Position numbers and translations under genes: made by a program | Origin: Verrucomicrobiota bacterium | GTDB lineage: Bacteria > Verrucomicrobiota > Verrucomicrobiia > Limisphaerales > UBA1319 | Assembly (NCBI GenBank): GCA_022709905.1 | Contig: JAKLHY010000041.1 | Location: forward strand, 1 to 64,000 | Length of the DNA stretch: 64,000 nt | Reading direction: 5' to 3' | The notes under the pieces: model-generated | Databases searched by the model: none | Told to the model about the DNA's origin: nothing | What the model saw: the letters and a program-made list of their open reading frames with translations, nothing else | Part shown: one piece after another, positions 26,425 through 35,812 of the stretch | How positions within the stretch are numbered: position 1 is the stretch's first letter | Layout: every line of letters starts with the position of its first letter

Positions 26425-26865
26425 CTAACCCGCCACACGAAGGTGATGAAAAGGAAACTCCCGATGCATGGCGCGCGGCAGCCGGGACTGGACTGGCCCG
26501 GCCATCAACTCTTGTATGAGTCTGAGCAACGCCGGCACATCAATCGGCTTTTCGACCAGGGCGCTGACTCCCGCCGCCTTCGCGATTTCGATTTGGTTGG
26601 GCTGGCCGGTGACAATGACGACCGGCAGGGAGGGATTGACTTCGATGAACCGGTCCAGCGTGGCCCATCCGTTCTTCATGGGCATGTTCAAATCCACCAG
26701 CAGCAGGTCAATCTGGTCCACTTCCTGACGGAAGGTCTCCACCGCCTCCACGCCATTAGCCACGGCAATCACTTGATAGCCCTCGCCATGCAGGAGGTTG
26801 CGCAGCGATTCGCGGACCGCTTCGTCGTCATCGGCCACCAGCACTTTATACGTCCTCTCAATCAT
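26425..26865 (-). CDS. Receiver-only response regulator (CheY-like), 1
   Basis: 146 residues from ATG 26865 (an ATG nine codons upstream is possible). A single REC domain: VLVADDDEAVRESL (acidic pair), phospho-acceptor Asp in LLLVDLNMP, Thr/Lys switch residues in VVIVTGQPN and ALVEKPID. A 25-residue tail ends HREFPFHHLRVAG and has no DNA-binding domain. It closely resembles the regulator at 30768. It likely takes phosphate from the kinase encoded at 28979-30355 and acts by protein contact. Downstream of the NtrC gene on the same strand but with a ~690-bp gap. Confidence 0.88.
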   Translation of the reverse strand: MIERTYKVLVADDDEAVRESLRNLLHGEGYQVIAVANGVEAVETFRQEVDQIDLLLVDLNMPMKNGWATLDRFIEVNPSLPVVIVTGQPNQIEIAKAAGVSALVEKPIDVPALLRLIQELMAGPVQSRLPRAMHREFPFHHLRVAG

Positions 26866-26892
26866 CGGGCGGATGAAGTTGAGGTGAGCCAC

Positions 26893-27370
26893 ACCCCACG
26901 ATCACTCCCGTTGACCAACGGATCGTTGCGATCCGGGAGGCGCCCTGTCGTTTCGGTGCGGTTCGCTTTCGCGGAATACGCCGGCGACCGGGCCTCGACC
27001 GGCAGGTCGCCGTCTTGCATGATCGCCAGCCTGTGCATCGGCGTTGGCTGTGGATTGTGGATTGCCCGCACCGGCGCTTGCCGGACGATCAGATCAAACG
27101 ACAAGGCGCGGAAGGATTTCAAAACGATTCGTTTGCTCATCGGCTTGGCCTTTCGTATTTGCGTCACACTGCGCGGCGCGGATTCAATCCAAGGCCATTT
27201 AGCTGGCATCATGCCAGCGACGGGGATGCTCGGCCGCAGCCAGGACGGCAACAGGTTGCGTGCTTGGGCTGCTCCGGGGTTAACTCTGGCAGTGAGGAGT
27301 GGGAACCCACCTGTGGCCAGCCGCTGGCCACTTCGAGGCACTCAGCGTTGCCGTCGGGAAGCGGCGGCTA
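26893..27370. other. Intergenic, ~480 bp with short hairpins
   Basis: It holds two perfect hairpins, GCTGGCA/TGCCAGC (27202-27218) and GTGGCCAG/CTGGCCAC (27313-27331), and one copy of the GTGGGAACCCACCT-type motif (27290-27312) found twice more in the island. A 92-codon minus-strand frame (MSKRIVLKSF...) exists but has no recognisable feature. Confidence 0.5.
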
Positions 27371-27529
27371 TTACTTGGGTTTCGCCGCTTCGGCCTGGGC
27401 GATCTTCCGGATGTGAGTCTGGAAATCCTCTTCCTCGTCGCCCTGCCGCTCGCGCCGTTGCTCATGCATGAACACCAGAATCGCCATCGGCAGGCCGAAA
27501 ATCGTCACGATGTAGCTGAGGGCTTCTGC
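27371..27529 (-). pseudogene. Fragment of a small membrane protein
   Basis: The minus-strand frame reads ALSYIVTIFGLPMAILVFMH, a single membrane helix, then EQRRERQGDEEEDFQTHI and a Lys/Ala-rich end (stop at 27371-27373). This matches the common 'YIVTIFGLP(L)AI..F.YEQRK' N-terminus of small anchored proteins. A stop codon lies just before the fragment and the only starts are GTG 27508 or an internal ATG, so it is probably a truncated remnant. Confidence 0.35.
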
Positions 27530-27558
27530 CTATGGCACTCAGGTCATGGAGTCCGAGG

Positions 27559-28995
27559 TCATCGGGTTTGTTCCGGTTTCTCTCCGGTGGCGCGCAGACC
27601 GAAGCGGATGAGTTTCTCGCGCATGGTGGTGCGGGTCACGCCCAGCCAGCGAGCGGCTTGGGCCTGGTTGTCTTCAGCCAGTTGGATGGCGCGGGTGTAA
27701 AGCTCGCGCTCCATTTCCTCGATCATCCGGGCGTGCGCGCCAGCCAGCTCGCCGCGTTGGGCGCGGGTCAGCAGTTCGGTGAAATAGCCCGCGATGGTTT
27801 GATCGGGAGCGGCGACCGGCTTCCTCGTCCGCGTGTAGGCTTGCTGCGCGTGATCCAGGCTGATCGAGTAGCCGCGCGCCAGCAACAAGGATTGGCGAAC
27901 CACGTTTTCCAGTTCGCGCACGTTGCCCGGCCAGACCTGGCTTTGCAGAAACGCGATGGCTTCCGGCTGAATGGAAGGCGACTTGATCTCCAGTTCCGGC
28001 CCGGAACGGTGCATGAAGTATTTCACCAGTTCGGGGATGTCCTCCCGGCGCTGGCCCAACGGCGGCAGCAGGATGGTGACTCCGCTTAAACGGTAAAAAA
28101 GGTCCTCGCGGAATTGCTGTTCCTGCATGGCGCTTTCCAGGTCGCGGTGCGTGGCCGCCAGCACGCGCACATCCACGGGAATTTTCTCGTTGCCGCCGAC
28201 GCGCTGAATGTATTTCTCCTGGAGCACGCGCAAGAGCTTGACCTGGGTGCTCAAACTCAAGTCGCCGATTTCATCCAGAAAAATCGTGCCGTTGTTGGCT
28301 TGCTCGAAGCGGCCCATGCGGCGGCTGTGTGCGCCGGTGTAAGCGCCCCGTTCGTGGCCGAACAACTCGCTTTCCAACAGGGTCTCCGGGATGGCCGCGC
28401 AATTCACCGCGATGAATGGTTGCGCGGCGCGTTTGCTGTGCTGGCAAATCGCCCGCGCCACCAGTTCCTTGCCAGTGCCGGTCTCGCCGCGAATCAACAC
28501 GGTGACGGCGGTGGCAGCCACGCGACCGATTTCCTTGTAGATGGCCTGCATGGCGCGGCTGTTGCCAATGATGGCGGATTGGGCCGACCGGGCTTGCCCC
28601 ATTTCGAGCGGTTCGGACATGAGCCGGCTGCTGGCCACGGCCTTGGCAATCAAGTCGAGCAGTTCGCCCATGTCGAACGGTTTGAGGACGTAATCATAAG
28701 CGCCGAGCTTGGTGGCTTCAATGGCGGTTTCGGTCGTGCCAAACGCGGTCATCATGATGATGGGCAGCTTCGGCTTGGCGGCGTGCAGTTGCTCAATCAA
28801 TTCCAGACCGGACAAGCCGGGCATCTTGAGATCGGTAAGCACCAGATCGCAAGCGTGCTCCCTGGCGCGGGCCAGGCCCTCATCGCCGCGCGTGGCCGTG
28901 GCGACGTGATAGCCTTCAGACTGCAATTCTTTCTTCAACCCCGCCACGATGCCGGGGTCGTCTTCAATCAGCAGAATTTTAGGGTGCGGGTTCAT
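27559..28995 (-). CDS. NtrC-family sigma-54-dependent response regulator
   Basis: 478 residues in three domains. REC (1-120): Asp55 in LVLTDLKMP is the phospho-acceptor. AAA+ (about 140-370): Walker A GETGTGKE at 170-177, sigma-54 contact loop GAYTGA at 217-222, Walker B TIFLDEIGDL, and the arginine finger region FREDLFYRL. Fis-type HTH at the C-terminus (ARWLGVTRTTMREKLIRFGL). It activates sigma-54 promoters when phosphorylated. The ATG lies inside the end of the kinase gene (17-bp overlap), so the two are translationally coupled partners. Confidence 0.95.
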   Translation of the reverse strand: MNPHPKILLIEDDPGIVAGLKKELQSEGYHVATATRGDEGLARAREHACDLVLTDLKMPGLSGLELIEQLHAAKPKLPIIMMTAFGTTETAIEATKLGAYDYVLKPFDMGELLDLIAKAVASSRLMSEPLEMGQARSAQSAIIGNSRAMQAIYKEIGRVAATAVTVLIRGETGTGKELVARAICQHSKRAAQPFIAVNCAAIPETLLESELFGHERGAYTGAHSRRMGRFEQANNGTIFLDEIGDLSLSTQVKLLRVLQEKYIQRVGGNEKIPVDVRVLAATHRDLESAMQEQQFREDLFYRLSGVTILLPPLGQRREDIPELVKYFMHRSGPELEIKSPSIQPEAIAFLQSQVWPGNVRELENVVRQSLLLARGYSISLDHAQQAYTRTRKPVAAPDQTIAGYFTELLTRAQRGELAGAHARMIEEMERELYTRAIQLAEDNQAQAARWLGVTRTTMREKLIRFGLRATGEKPEQTR

Positions 28996-30355
28996 TACTG
29001 GCTTCAGGTTTCGAGTGGGGCAGCAGGATGGCGAAGGTCGTGCCGCGATTCACATCGGAGCGGCACTCCAGCGCGCCGCCGTGCTTTTCCAGAATGCGGG
29101 ACGAGATGGCCAGGCCCAGGCCAGTGCCTTCCTCCTTGGTCGTGAAAAACGGATCAAACATCCGCTTCCGCACTTCCGGTGGGATGCCCTTGCCGGTGTC
29201 GCTCACCTCCAGAATGGCCACAGGGCCGGCGCGGCCCGCCAGGCGTTCCCGGCCGGTGCGGGAACGGAGCGTAATCGTGCCGCCTCCCTCCATGCTCTCG
29301 GCCGCGTTTTGAACCAGGTTGATCAATACCTGTTCCATCTGATGCGGGTCAACCCGCACCCAAAGGTCCGGCACGGATTCCAGATTCAGCCGGATGGAAG
29401 TCTTTTCCAACTGCAAACCGAAGAGCGATTGCATTCGGGCGAGCAAACTGTCGGCCGAGACCGTGTGGAGCTTGGGTTCGGTGGGGCGGGCAAACTGCAA
29501 AAACTCCTGAACGATGCGTTCGAGGCGCTGGATTTCGTGGCCGATCACCAGAGCGTCCTCCTGTTCGGATGAGTTCGCAGCCAAACTCTTCTTCAAGCTG
29601 TGCAGGCGGACGTTGATGGCCGTCAGTGGATTACGGATTTCGTGGGCCACGCCGGCGGCCAGCGTGCCGAGCGACGCCAGCTTCTCATGCCGCGCCGCGC
29701 GGGCGCGGCTTTCGCCCAACTCGACGCGCAGCGGACCAATCACGCCGCGATAGATGGCGACGACCGCAGTGCCCACCAAAATGACCAGCAATCCCAGTTG
29801 CACGATCAACAGTTGCTGCAACCAGCCCAGCGCGCGGTGGGAATCTTTCATGAACTGCGTTTGCGCGGCGCGCTCGGCGGCCTTCAGTTTCTCACACAGG
29901 TCGAGGATGGGCGCGGCCTCGTTTTCCACCCGCTCCAGGACCGGTGTGGGCGATGCGGCTGACCCGGCTTGTGCCCGTTCGTCCATCAACTGGGTGGTCA
30001 GCGATACGTAAAGCTCGAACGCCGTCTCGATCTGGCCCAGCAACTCGCCCTCCAGCGGCGTGGTGACGGTCGGCTGGTGCGCGCGAATCCACTGCTGCAA
30101 CTCCTGGCTCTCCTGCTGAAACGCGGCCCGATCTTGCGCCGCGCGGCGCAGGTCGAAACGCAGCACCGTTTCGTTCAAGTCGCGCACCGACGCCTCGATG
30201 TGTTCCGACAAGTGAAAGGCATCGGCTTGCACGGCTTCAAAGCTCTGGTGCAACTGCCGGAGTTCCTGCCAGGTGATGCGTCCCGCCCAGCCCACGACCA
30301 GCGCCAGCACGACGACGACGAGCGCATAGCGGTAAGTTCGCACGCGAACATTCAT
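28979..30355 (-). CDS. Membrane sensor histidine kinase partner of NtrC-type regulator
   Basis: 458 residues from ATG 30355. A transmembrane helix (about 11-26), a periplasmic four-helix-bundle-like region rich in Gln and Glu (about 30-175), a second helix (about 183-201), a short linker, then HisKA with His238 in GVAHEIRNPL, and HATPase_c with NLVQNAAESM (N box), DTGKGIP (G1), FFTTKEEGTGLGLAIS (F and G2). No PAS or GAF domain. NtrB/ZraS-like kinases of this shape usually sense periplasmic or envelope stress. First gene of the leftward HK-RR pair. Confidence 0.93.
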   Translation of the reverse strand: MNVRVRTYRYALVVVVLALVVGWAGRITWQELRQLHQSFEAVQADAFHLSEHIEASVRDLNETVLRFDLRRAAQDRAAFQQESQELQQWIRAHQPTVTTPLEGELLGQIETAFELYVSLTTQLMDERAQAGSAASPTPVLERVENEAAPILDLCEKLKAAERAAQTQFMKDSHRALGWLQQLLIVQLGLLVILVGTAVVAIYRGVIGPLRVELGESRARAARHEKLASLGTLAAGVAHEIRNPLTAINVRLHSLKKSLAANSSEQEDALVIGHEIQRLERIVQEFLQFARPTEPKLHTVSADSLLARMQSLFGLQLEKTSIRLNLESVPDLWVRVDPHQMEQVLINLVQNAAESMEGGGTITLRSRTGRERLAGRAGPVAILEVSDTGKGIPPEVRKRMFDPFFTTKEEGTGLGLAISSRILEKHGGALECRSDVNRGTTFAILLPHSKPEASNEPAP

Positions 30356-30767
30356 AAAGTGACCAGCCACTGACCAGCGGTGGATTCCCACCCGCCACTG
30401 CTGCGGCGCACGGTTTGACACTTCGCTTTCATAACAGCTTGCCGTTTAAGCCGCGCAACGGCCAGCGCCCGCTGGCACAGCACCGGCTAAAGATAAATGG
30501 GAACTGATTAATCATCTGCGGACGATACGGCAAAACGCATGCCAACGCGACGAAAATGAAAACACTGTTAAATTTGGCCAGTGACCTGTCCCCGCGGCGC
30601 GATCAGCCCGGGGGGCAACCTCACATCGGGAAGAAACAACATGCAACGACCGGAAGGCAAGTGCGGCAGTCGGGAGGAGCGAGGCAAACCGGCTCGGGAT
30701 TGCCGATTCCTGAAACCAGATCCAACCCGCGTTCGACAAGGCACTGGCTGCTGGAAAGCGCACATTT
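30356..30767. other. Divergent promoter region, 412 bp
   Basis: It separates the leftward kinase from the rightward receiver gene. It contains the motif GGTGGATTCCCACCCGCCAC (30379-30398) shared with 27290-27312 and 33448-33470. I searched for a TGGCAC-N5-TTGC sigma-54 promoter and found only a poorly spaced match (about 30462), so none is called. A sigma-70 promoter could not be fixed. Confidence 0.45.
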
Positions 30768-31235
30768 ATGAAAAAGACAATACTGGTGGTGGACGATGAG
30801 AGTTCGATCCGTGACGCATTAAGCAAAGTCCTTCACGCCGAGGGTTACGAGGTCGTCTCCGCCGAAAACGGCCAGGAAGCCATTGAGGAATTCGGAGAAA
30901 AGAAGATTGACCTCCTGCTCCTGGACCTCGGCCTGCCGGTGAAAGACGGCTGGCGCACTTTGGAATGGCTGGCTCAAGTCAATCCGCTCCTGCCCGTCAT
31001 CATTATCACGGGGCGGTTCGAGCAACGCGAACTGGCGGAGCAGGCGGGCGCGGATGCCCTGATGGAGAAACCGCTCAACGTGTTGCGCCTGCTGCAAACA
31101 ATCCGCGAGTTGATCCATGAGCCGATGGAGCGCCGCGCCGAACGCGCGAAGAACCGCACGTCGGGCTTTCGCTACGTGTCGTGCGACCATGAGCTGTTCC
31201 GCAAAATGCTGAACGCACGCTTCACCACTCCCTAA
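30768..31235 (+). CDS. Receiver-only response regulator (CheY-like), 2
   Basis: 155 residues: REC domain with VDDESS acidic pair, phospho-acceptor Asp in LLLLDLGLP, Thr in VIIITGRFEQ and Lys in DALMEKPLN. The C-terminal 40 residues (RRAERAKNRTSGFRYVSCDHELFRK) are basic and aromatic and lack a known output domain. Sequence and tail layout are close to the regulator at 26425, so the two flank the HK-NtrC pair. They may act as phosphate sinks or adaptors. A membrane-protein gene follows about 100 bp downstream on the same strand. Confidence 0.88.
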   Translation: MKKTILVVDDESSIRDALSKVLHAEGYEVVSAENGQEAIEEFGEKKIDLLLLDLGLPVKDGWRTLEWLAQVNPLLPVIIITGRFEQRELAEQAGADALMEKPLNVLRLLQTIRELIHEPMERRAERAKNRTSGFRYVSCDHELFRKMLNARFTTP

Positions 31236-31340
31236 CCGTGCTCCGAAACAAAAACCCGATGACCTTCCGACGCCATGACCGCGAACCCAACCGGGAAGCG
31301 GACGCGCGACGCGCCGTGTCCGGCCATAAACACTGAAACC

Positions 31341-31925
31341 ATGACCATGACGAGTTCAAAGGGATCACCGGCCCTGATTGTGGCGATGAGCATCGTCCTT
31401 CTGGCTAGCATCGCGCTAGTGGACTTCCTCACCGGCTACGAGCTGCATTTTTTCATATTCTACTACATCCCCGTGGGGCTGCTCGCCTGGAGGGCGGGTC
31501 TGCGGCCCGCACTAGTCATGGCAGCAGCGTGCGCAATCGTATGGTTCGTGGTGGATGCCTGGCTCATCCGTCACACCGACGTGCTCTTTGAAGTGTGGAA
31601 CAGCGGCATCCGGCTGGCTGCGTTCCTCATCCTGGCTGTCACGCTATCCCGGCTCCGGCAGGCGAAAGACAGGCTGGAACATCAGAACATTCAATTGCGC
31701 GAAACCCTGGCTCGTGTCGAAGCCACGACGGTCGAAGCGAAGCGGCTGGGCGAGCAAGTTCAAACCGTGTGCGCCTGGACGAAACGGATCAAGGACGAAG
31801 GCAAATGGGTGAGCTTCGAGGACTTTCTCGGCAAGCATTACGGCCTCCGGTTCACGCATGGGATATCCGGTGAGGCGATGCGCGATCTGGAAAAGCAGTT
31901 GGAGAAAATCCGGGAGCCGGTATAA
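31341..31925 (+). CDS. Membrane protein with coiled coil, sensor-like
   Basis: 194 residues from ATG 31341. Four hydrophobic helices (about 10-105: IVAMSIVLLASIALVDFLTG, FFIFYYIPVGLLAW, a VMAAACAIVWFVVD helix, LAAFLILAVTLS) form a MASE/DUF4118-like membrane unit, then a coiled coil (RQAKDRLEHQNIQLRETLAR). The cytoplasmic end VCAWTKRIKDEGKWVSFEDFLGKHYGLRFTHGIS-type motif is shared by many sensor-like proteins in this phylum. No kinase core. Possibly a signalling membrane subunit working with the upstream receiver. Converges on the NfeD remnant. Confidence 0.72.
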   Translation: MTMTSSKGSPALIVAMSIVLLASIALVDFLTGYELHFFIFYYIPVGLLAWRAGLRPALVMAAACAIVWFVVDAWLIRHTDVLFEVWNSGIRLAAFLILAVTLSRLRQAKDRLEHQNIQLRETLARVEATTVEAKRLGEQVQTVCAWTKRIKDEGKWVSFEDFLGKHYGLRFTHGISGEAMRDLEKQLEKIREPV

Positions 31926-32074
31926 GGCAGGAAAGCTCACCCATGGCTCCGCCCCGATGCCGGCCCTTTGCCGAAATCCCGCTTTGGCCGTCCAGCTTCC
32001 AGCGCAGTGGACTCTGGCAAACGTCAACGAAGTCAGGAGATTCGCAGGCGCTGCGAGCTGACTGCCGGTGGCGC

Positions 32075-33305
32075 TCAACCCACTTCTTCGACCACCGCAT
32101 TCCGCCCGGTGCGCCCGATGATTTTTACCGGTCTCCCTTTCTCGATCAGTTCGCCCTGGGTGAGGACATCGAGAATAAGGTCGCCGAACCTGGCGCTGCC
32201 GGGGATGCAATTGGGAAATGGCCATGCCGATTTGTCCGAGGCGCGCATCCTGTTGCGCCTCTTGGGCGGCGACGGAACTGACGCCGCTGGCCGTTTGCGA
32301 AACCAGCTTCTGGAAGAACGGGGTCTTCGGCAGAAACCGCGCGAGCACGAGCGCAGCGGCCAACGTCCCGACCATCGCAATCCCGAGGTCGCGCAGGGGC
32401 AGTTGCAGTTGTGGCATCGTGGGCAGGCGCGGCGTGCCGGGATACATGTCCACCATCCCCATGACGATGGCCGCCAGCATCAACACCGCGCCGCCAACCC
32501 CGGCAATCATCGAGCCTTGAAAGATGAATAGTTCCAACACCACCAAAATCAGTCCAATGACAAACACACCCGCCCAGACGGCCCCGGATATTCCCGCCGT
32601 GTAGCCGCCGAAGAAGTAGAGTGCAAACGCGACGATCCCGACGATGCCCGGCAAACCAAAGCCCGGCGTCTTGAATTCAATGTAGAGGCCAAACATCCCG
32701 ATGATCAGCAGCAACGGGCCGATGGTGTTGATCCAAAGGCCCACGGTCTCCGCGCCCGTCGGTTTGATTTCGACACGTTGCGCATTGGCACAACCGAGCG
32801 TGGCCAGCAACGCACTCAGCGATTCCACCGTGCCTGACGCGAGCAATGGATGGGGAGGGTTGCCATATTCTTTGGCCGCTTGCCGGTCCGTAAGCGTCAG
32901 GATGTTCCCTTCCTTGTTGAGGACTTCGCCGTCGAACTTCAACTCCTTCGTCTTGTCAATCATCACTTCCACGACCTCGATGTTGTGGCCGTTCTTCTCC
33001 GCCTGCACGCGCACCAGGGTGCGGATGGCCGAGGTCATCTTGGCGTCCATCGTGTCGGGGAGTTTGTCCGCAATACCCCCGCCCGGCACCATCAGGATGG
33101 GCGCGGCTGCGCCGATCACACTCTGCGGCGCCAGATAAATCTTCTGCGTGCCCACGGCGATGAACGCGCCGGCGGAGAAAGCGCGGTCGTTAACGTAGGT
33201 AACGGTCAGTCCCGGAAATTTGCTGAGGATCTGGATGATTTTCTCGGTCACAGCCGGAGGAACTTCGCCCGCCAGCCGGCCGCCGGAAATTCGTTTTGAG
33301 AAGTC
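32075..33305 (-). pseudogene. nfeD: NfeD/SppA-like membrane protease gene, N-truncated and frameshifted
   Basis: The minus strand encodes a ClpP-like serine protease part (FSAGAFIAVGTQKIYLAPQSVIG, Ser of SAG is the nucleophile), four NfeD membrane helices (GPLLLIIGMFGLYIEF, IVAFALYFFGG and others), then an NfeD C-terminal OB domain. A TAA stop precedes the frame near 33305 and the first ~70 residues of the protease are missing; the only start is GTG 33251. Near 32201-32204 a run of four C (minus strand) shifts the frame: with three C the protein reads HPGSARFGDLILDVL to a normal end EEVG at 32075. NfeD proteins act with flotillins, and floA lies just to the right but in the opposite direction. 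Confidence 0.8.
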
Positions 33306-33625
33306 GCATGCTTTCCATTAGCTCTCTAGCTTTTCCTGTGCCCGGCGAACGTAATCCGGCGCGGGGCTTCCACTTCATTGACTTGCGCTGAATCGCTCGC
33401 GAACTCCGCTCGAAAAGCTTTGCTGGAGGTGGCTTGCCACTGCGCACTGATGGATTCCCACTCGCCACCGGACCGCGCGGACAGTTCAGACCTTGAGCCT
33501 CCAACTCGTTGTCATTCAGCACCAGAGCACGTCGTGGACGCACTGGCACAGTGCCAGCTACGGAGAGAACCACCGGTCATCGCTCGCGAATAAGTCGCGG
33601 GTGTTGGCCATACTCAAATCACAAT
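33306..33625. other. Intergenic, 320 bp between nfeD remnant and floA
   Basis: It carries the repeated motif TGATGGATTCCCACTCGCCA (33448-33467) and a small perfect palindrome CTGGCAC/GTGCCAG near 33541. No recognisable trace of the missing nfeD 5' end was found. Confidence 0.45.
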
Positions 33626-34693
33626 ATGAACTCAATCCTCGCTCAAGCCAGCCTCCCCCCCGGCATGATCAACACGGTGCTTTACGGCGTCGGCGCCGTG
33701 GTGCTCCTCGTCTTTGGCATCCTGGTCATCAACTTCGGGATGATTTACATTCGAGCCCTGTTCTCAGGGGCCAAGGCCACGATCACCGAACTGGTCGCGT
33801 TGCGGCTGCGGAGCGTGCCGGTGGGGATGGTTGTGGACGCGCGCATTACCGCCGTCAAGTCGGGTCTGCCCCTGACCATTGACGATCTCTCCACGCATTT
33901 TCTTGCGGGCGGCAACGTGCAGATGGTGGTGCTGGCGCTCATCGCCGCCAAGAAAGCCGGTATCAATCTCCCCTTTGACCGCGCGTGCGCCATTGACCTG
34001 GCCACGAAGGGCACGCAAAAAACCGTGCTCGAAGCGGTGAAGACCTCCGTCAATCCGAAGGTCATTGATTGTCCCGCGCCCACGACCGGCAAAATCACCA
34101 TTGACGCCGTAGCCAAGGACGGGATCGTCATCAAGGCCCGGGCGCGCGTGACGGTGCGCACGAACCTGGATCGGTTCGTCGGCGGCGCGACCGAGGAAAC
34201 CATCGTGGCGCGCGTCGGCGAGGGCATCGTCACCACCATCGGCTCTTCGACGACCTACAAGGATGTGCTCGAGAATCCCGACCGCATCTCCAAGACCGTT
34301 CTGGCCAAGGCGCTCGACAGCAACACGGCGTTTGAAATTCTCTCCATTGACATCGCGGACGTGGATGTGGGGGAGAACGTCGGCGCGAAACTCCAGGCCG
34401 AGCAGGCGGAAGCCAACAAACTCATCGCGCAAGCGCAGGCTGAAGTCCGCCGCGCCGCGGCCGTGGCCACGGAACAGGAGATGATTGCGCGCGTGTCCGA
34501 GATGCGCGCCCGCGTGGTGGAAGCCGAAGCGCAGATTCCGATGGCCATTGCTCGGGCCTTCGACAAGGGCCATATCGGCATCATGGATTATTACCGCATC
34601 AAGAACGTGCAGGCCGACACCATGATGCGCGAAAGCATCGGCGGCGACGGCGTGGAGAAATCATCGCCGGGCTCGCACGCTGGGAAAGCGTAA
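33626..34693 (+). CDS. floA: Flotillin-like protein FloA
   Basis: 355 residues starting MNSILAQASLPPG. One N-terminal membrane anchor (about 15-37), then an SPFH/YqfA domain with VALRLRSVPVGMVVDARITAVKSGL, HFLAGGNVQMVVLALIAAKKAGI and CPAPTTGKITIDAVAKDG, and a C-terminal coiled coil rich in Ala/Glu (KLQAEQAEANKLIAQAQAEV). FloA scaffolds functional membrane microdomains and usually partners NfeD. The next two genes (34712 and 35356) are co-directional, the last being a short NfeD, so the module is floA-hyp-nfeD. Upstream nfeD-long is decayed. Confidence 0.95.
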   Translation: MNSILAQASLPPGMINTVLYGVGAVVLLVFGILVINFGMIYIRALFSGAKATITELVALRLRSVPVGMVVDARITAVKSGLPLTIDDLSTHFLAGGNVQMVVLALIAAKKAGINLPFDRACAIDLATKGTQKTVLEAVKTSVNPKVIDCPAPTTGKITIDAVAKDGIVIKARARVTVRTNLDRFVGGATEETIVARVGEGIVTTIGSSTTYKDVLENPDRISKTVLAKALDSNTAFEILSIDIADVDVGENVGAKLQAEQAEANKLIAQAQAEVRRAAAVATEQEMIARVSEMRARVVEAEAQIPMAIARAFDKGHIGIMDYYRIKNVQADTMMRESIGGDGVEKSSPGSHAGKA

Positions 34694-34711
34694 CCCCGTA
34701 CTCGCGTTCAA

Positions 34712-35350
34712 ATGAATACCTTTGCCACAGGCAGCCTGTTCGACAACCCGCTGGTAGTCCTGACGATCCTGATGGCCGGCGCGCTCGCTAGTTGGTTGAT
34801 GAAACGACGCCAGGAAACAGAGGCGGCCCGCCATTCTCAGGACGATGAATCGCCGAAAGCCGAAGCGCAGCGGCCATCGCAGCGCGAGCTGGATTTGCAG
34901 GAAGTCTTGCGCCAATTGCTGGGCGGCGAACCGCCGCCCCGCGCGCCACAGCCGCCGCCTATTTCGCCCGTCATGCGTGACGCACAACCTGCGGAGGCTT
35001 GGTCGGATGAAGAACAATTCCAGCCCAAACAGGCTTGGATGGATGAACCGCAGGAAACCTATGAATCGGCCCGTCCACCGGCAATCCAAACCGCTCCACC
35101 ATCACGGCCAGGCCCCACCTTAGAAGCCGTCCGACCGGTCCGCCCTGTCGTCCAGGCCGACCGCCGTTCCGAGCCGTTGAAGGCGAGAGCAAAGCACCCC
35201 GCACCGCCGGCCACGGTGGTTGACACCGGGCGCGAGCGTCGTTCCCGCGAAGGCACACGGGCCATCGGGCTGTTGCGCGACCATCGGACGGTGCGGCAGG
35301 CGTTCGTCGCCTCGCTGGTCTTCGGTCCGCCCAAAGCCTTTGAAAGCTGA
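34712..35350 (+). CDS. Membrane-anchored proline-rich protein of FloA/NfeD cluster
   Basis: 212 residues: one N-terminal helix (NPLVVLTILMAGALASWLM), a long Pro/Gln/Arg-rich disordered middle with PPPRAPQPPP, and a short conserved C-terminus LLRDHRTVRQAFVASLVFGP. That final motif recurs in uncharacterised proteins encoded beside floA/nfeD in related bacteria. No enzyme domain. It starts 18 bp after floA and ends 5 bp before the short nfeD gene, so all three are likely one operon. Probably an accessory of the microdomain system. Confidence 0.7.
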   Translation: MNTFATGSLFDNPLVVLTILMAGALASWLMKRRQETEAARHSQDDESPKAEAQRPSQRELDLQEVLRQLLGGEPPPRAPQPPPISPVMRDAQPAEAWSDEEQFQPKQAWMDEPQETYESARPPAIQTAPPSRPGPTLEAVRPVRPVVQADRRSEPLKARAKHPAPPATVVDTGRERRSREGTRAIGLLRDHRTVRQAFVASLVFGPPKAFES

Positions 35351-35355
35351 CGCCT

Positions 35356-35811
35356 ATGACACTGATCATGGTATTGCTGGTTCTCGGAGCGGTCCTGATA
35401 TTCCTCGAAACCTTTCTGCCCGGACTGGTCACCGGGATTGTTGGATTCCTTTGCTGGGTGGCGGCGGTGATTCTCGCCTACCGGAACTATGGTTTGCAGA
35501 CGGGCAACCTGGTTCTGGGCGGAGTGCTGGTCGGATTGGTCATTGGCGTCTTGTGCTGGCTGAAATTCTTCCCAGAAAGCCGCATCGCCCGGTTGTTTAT
35601 TTCCCGGAGCACGGTCGGCGAGCTGGGCGTGAGCAAGCCGGACCTGGTCAACTGCACGGGCGTTACCATCACTCAATTGCGCCCCTCCGGCACGGCGTTC
35701 ATCAACGGCAAGCGCACGGATGTCGTCACCGAGGGTGCGCTGATTGAACAAGGCGCGTCCATCAGAGTCGTGGCGGTCGAAGGGATGCGCGTGGTCGTGC
35801 GGGAGTTGTGA
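35356..35811 (+). CDS. Short NfeD-like membrane protein
   Basis: 151 residues: two or three membrane helices (LIMVLLVLGAVLIFLETFLP, GIVGFLCWVAAVILAYRNYG, LVLGGVLVGLVIGVLCWL) and a C-terminal NfeD OB-fold (GVTITQLRPSGTAFINGKRTDVVTEGALIEQGASIRVV). This is the short protease-less NfeD type that pairs with FloA. It may compensate for the decayed long nfeD at 32075-33305. ATG starts 5 bp after the preceding stop. Confidence 0.92.
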   Translation: MTLIMVLLVLGAVLIFLETFLPGLVTGIVGFLCWVAAVILAYRNYGLQTGNLVLGGVLVGLVIGVLCWLKFFPESRIARLFISRSTVGELGVSKPDLVNCTGVTITQLRPSGTAFINGKRTDVVTEGALIEQGASIRVVAVEGMRVVVREL

Positions 35812-35812
35812 C

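Noticed and set aside
30440..30480. Sigma-54 promoter in front of the kinase gene
   Set aside because: The GG and GC elements are spaced one base too far apart and the flanking consensus is poor.
31644..32190. C-terminal extension of the NfeD frame antisense to the membrane-protein gene
   Set aside because: It arises from the frameshift near 32201; the conserved NfeD ending lies in the other frame.
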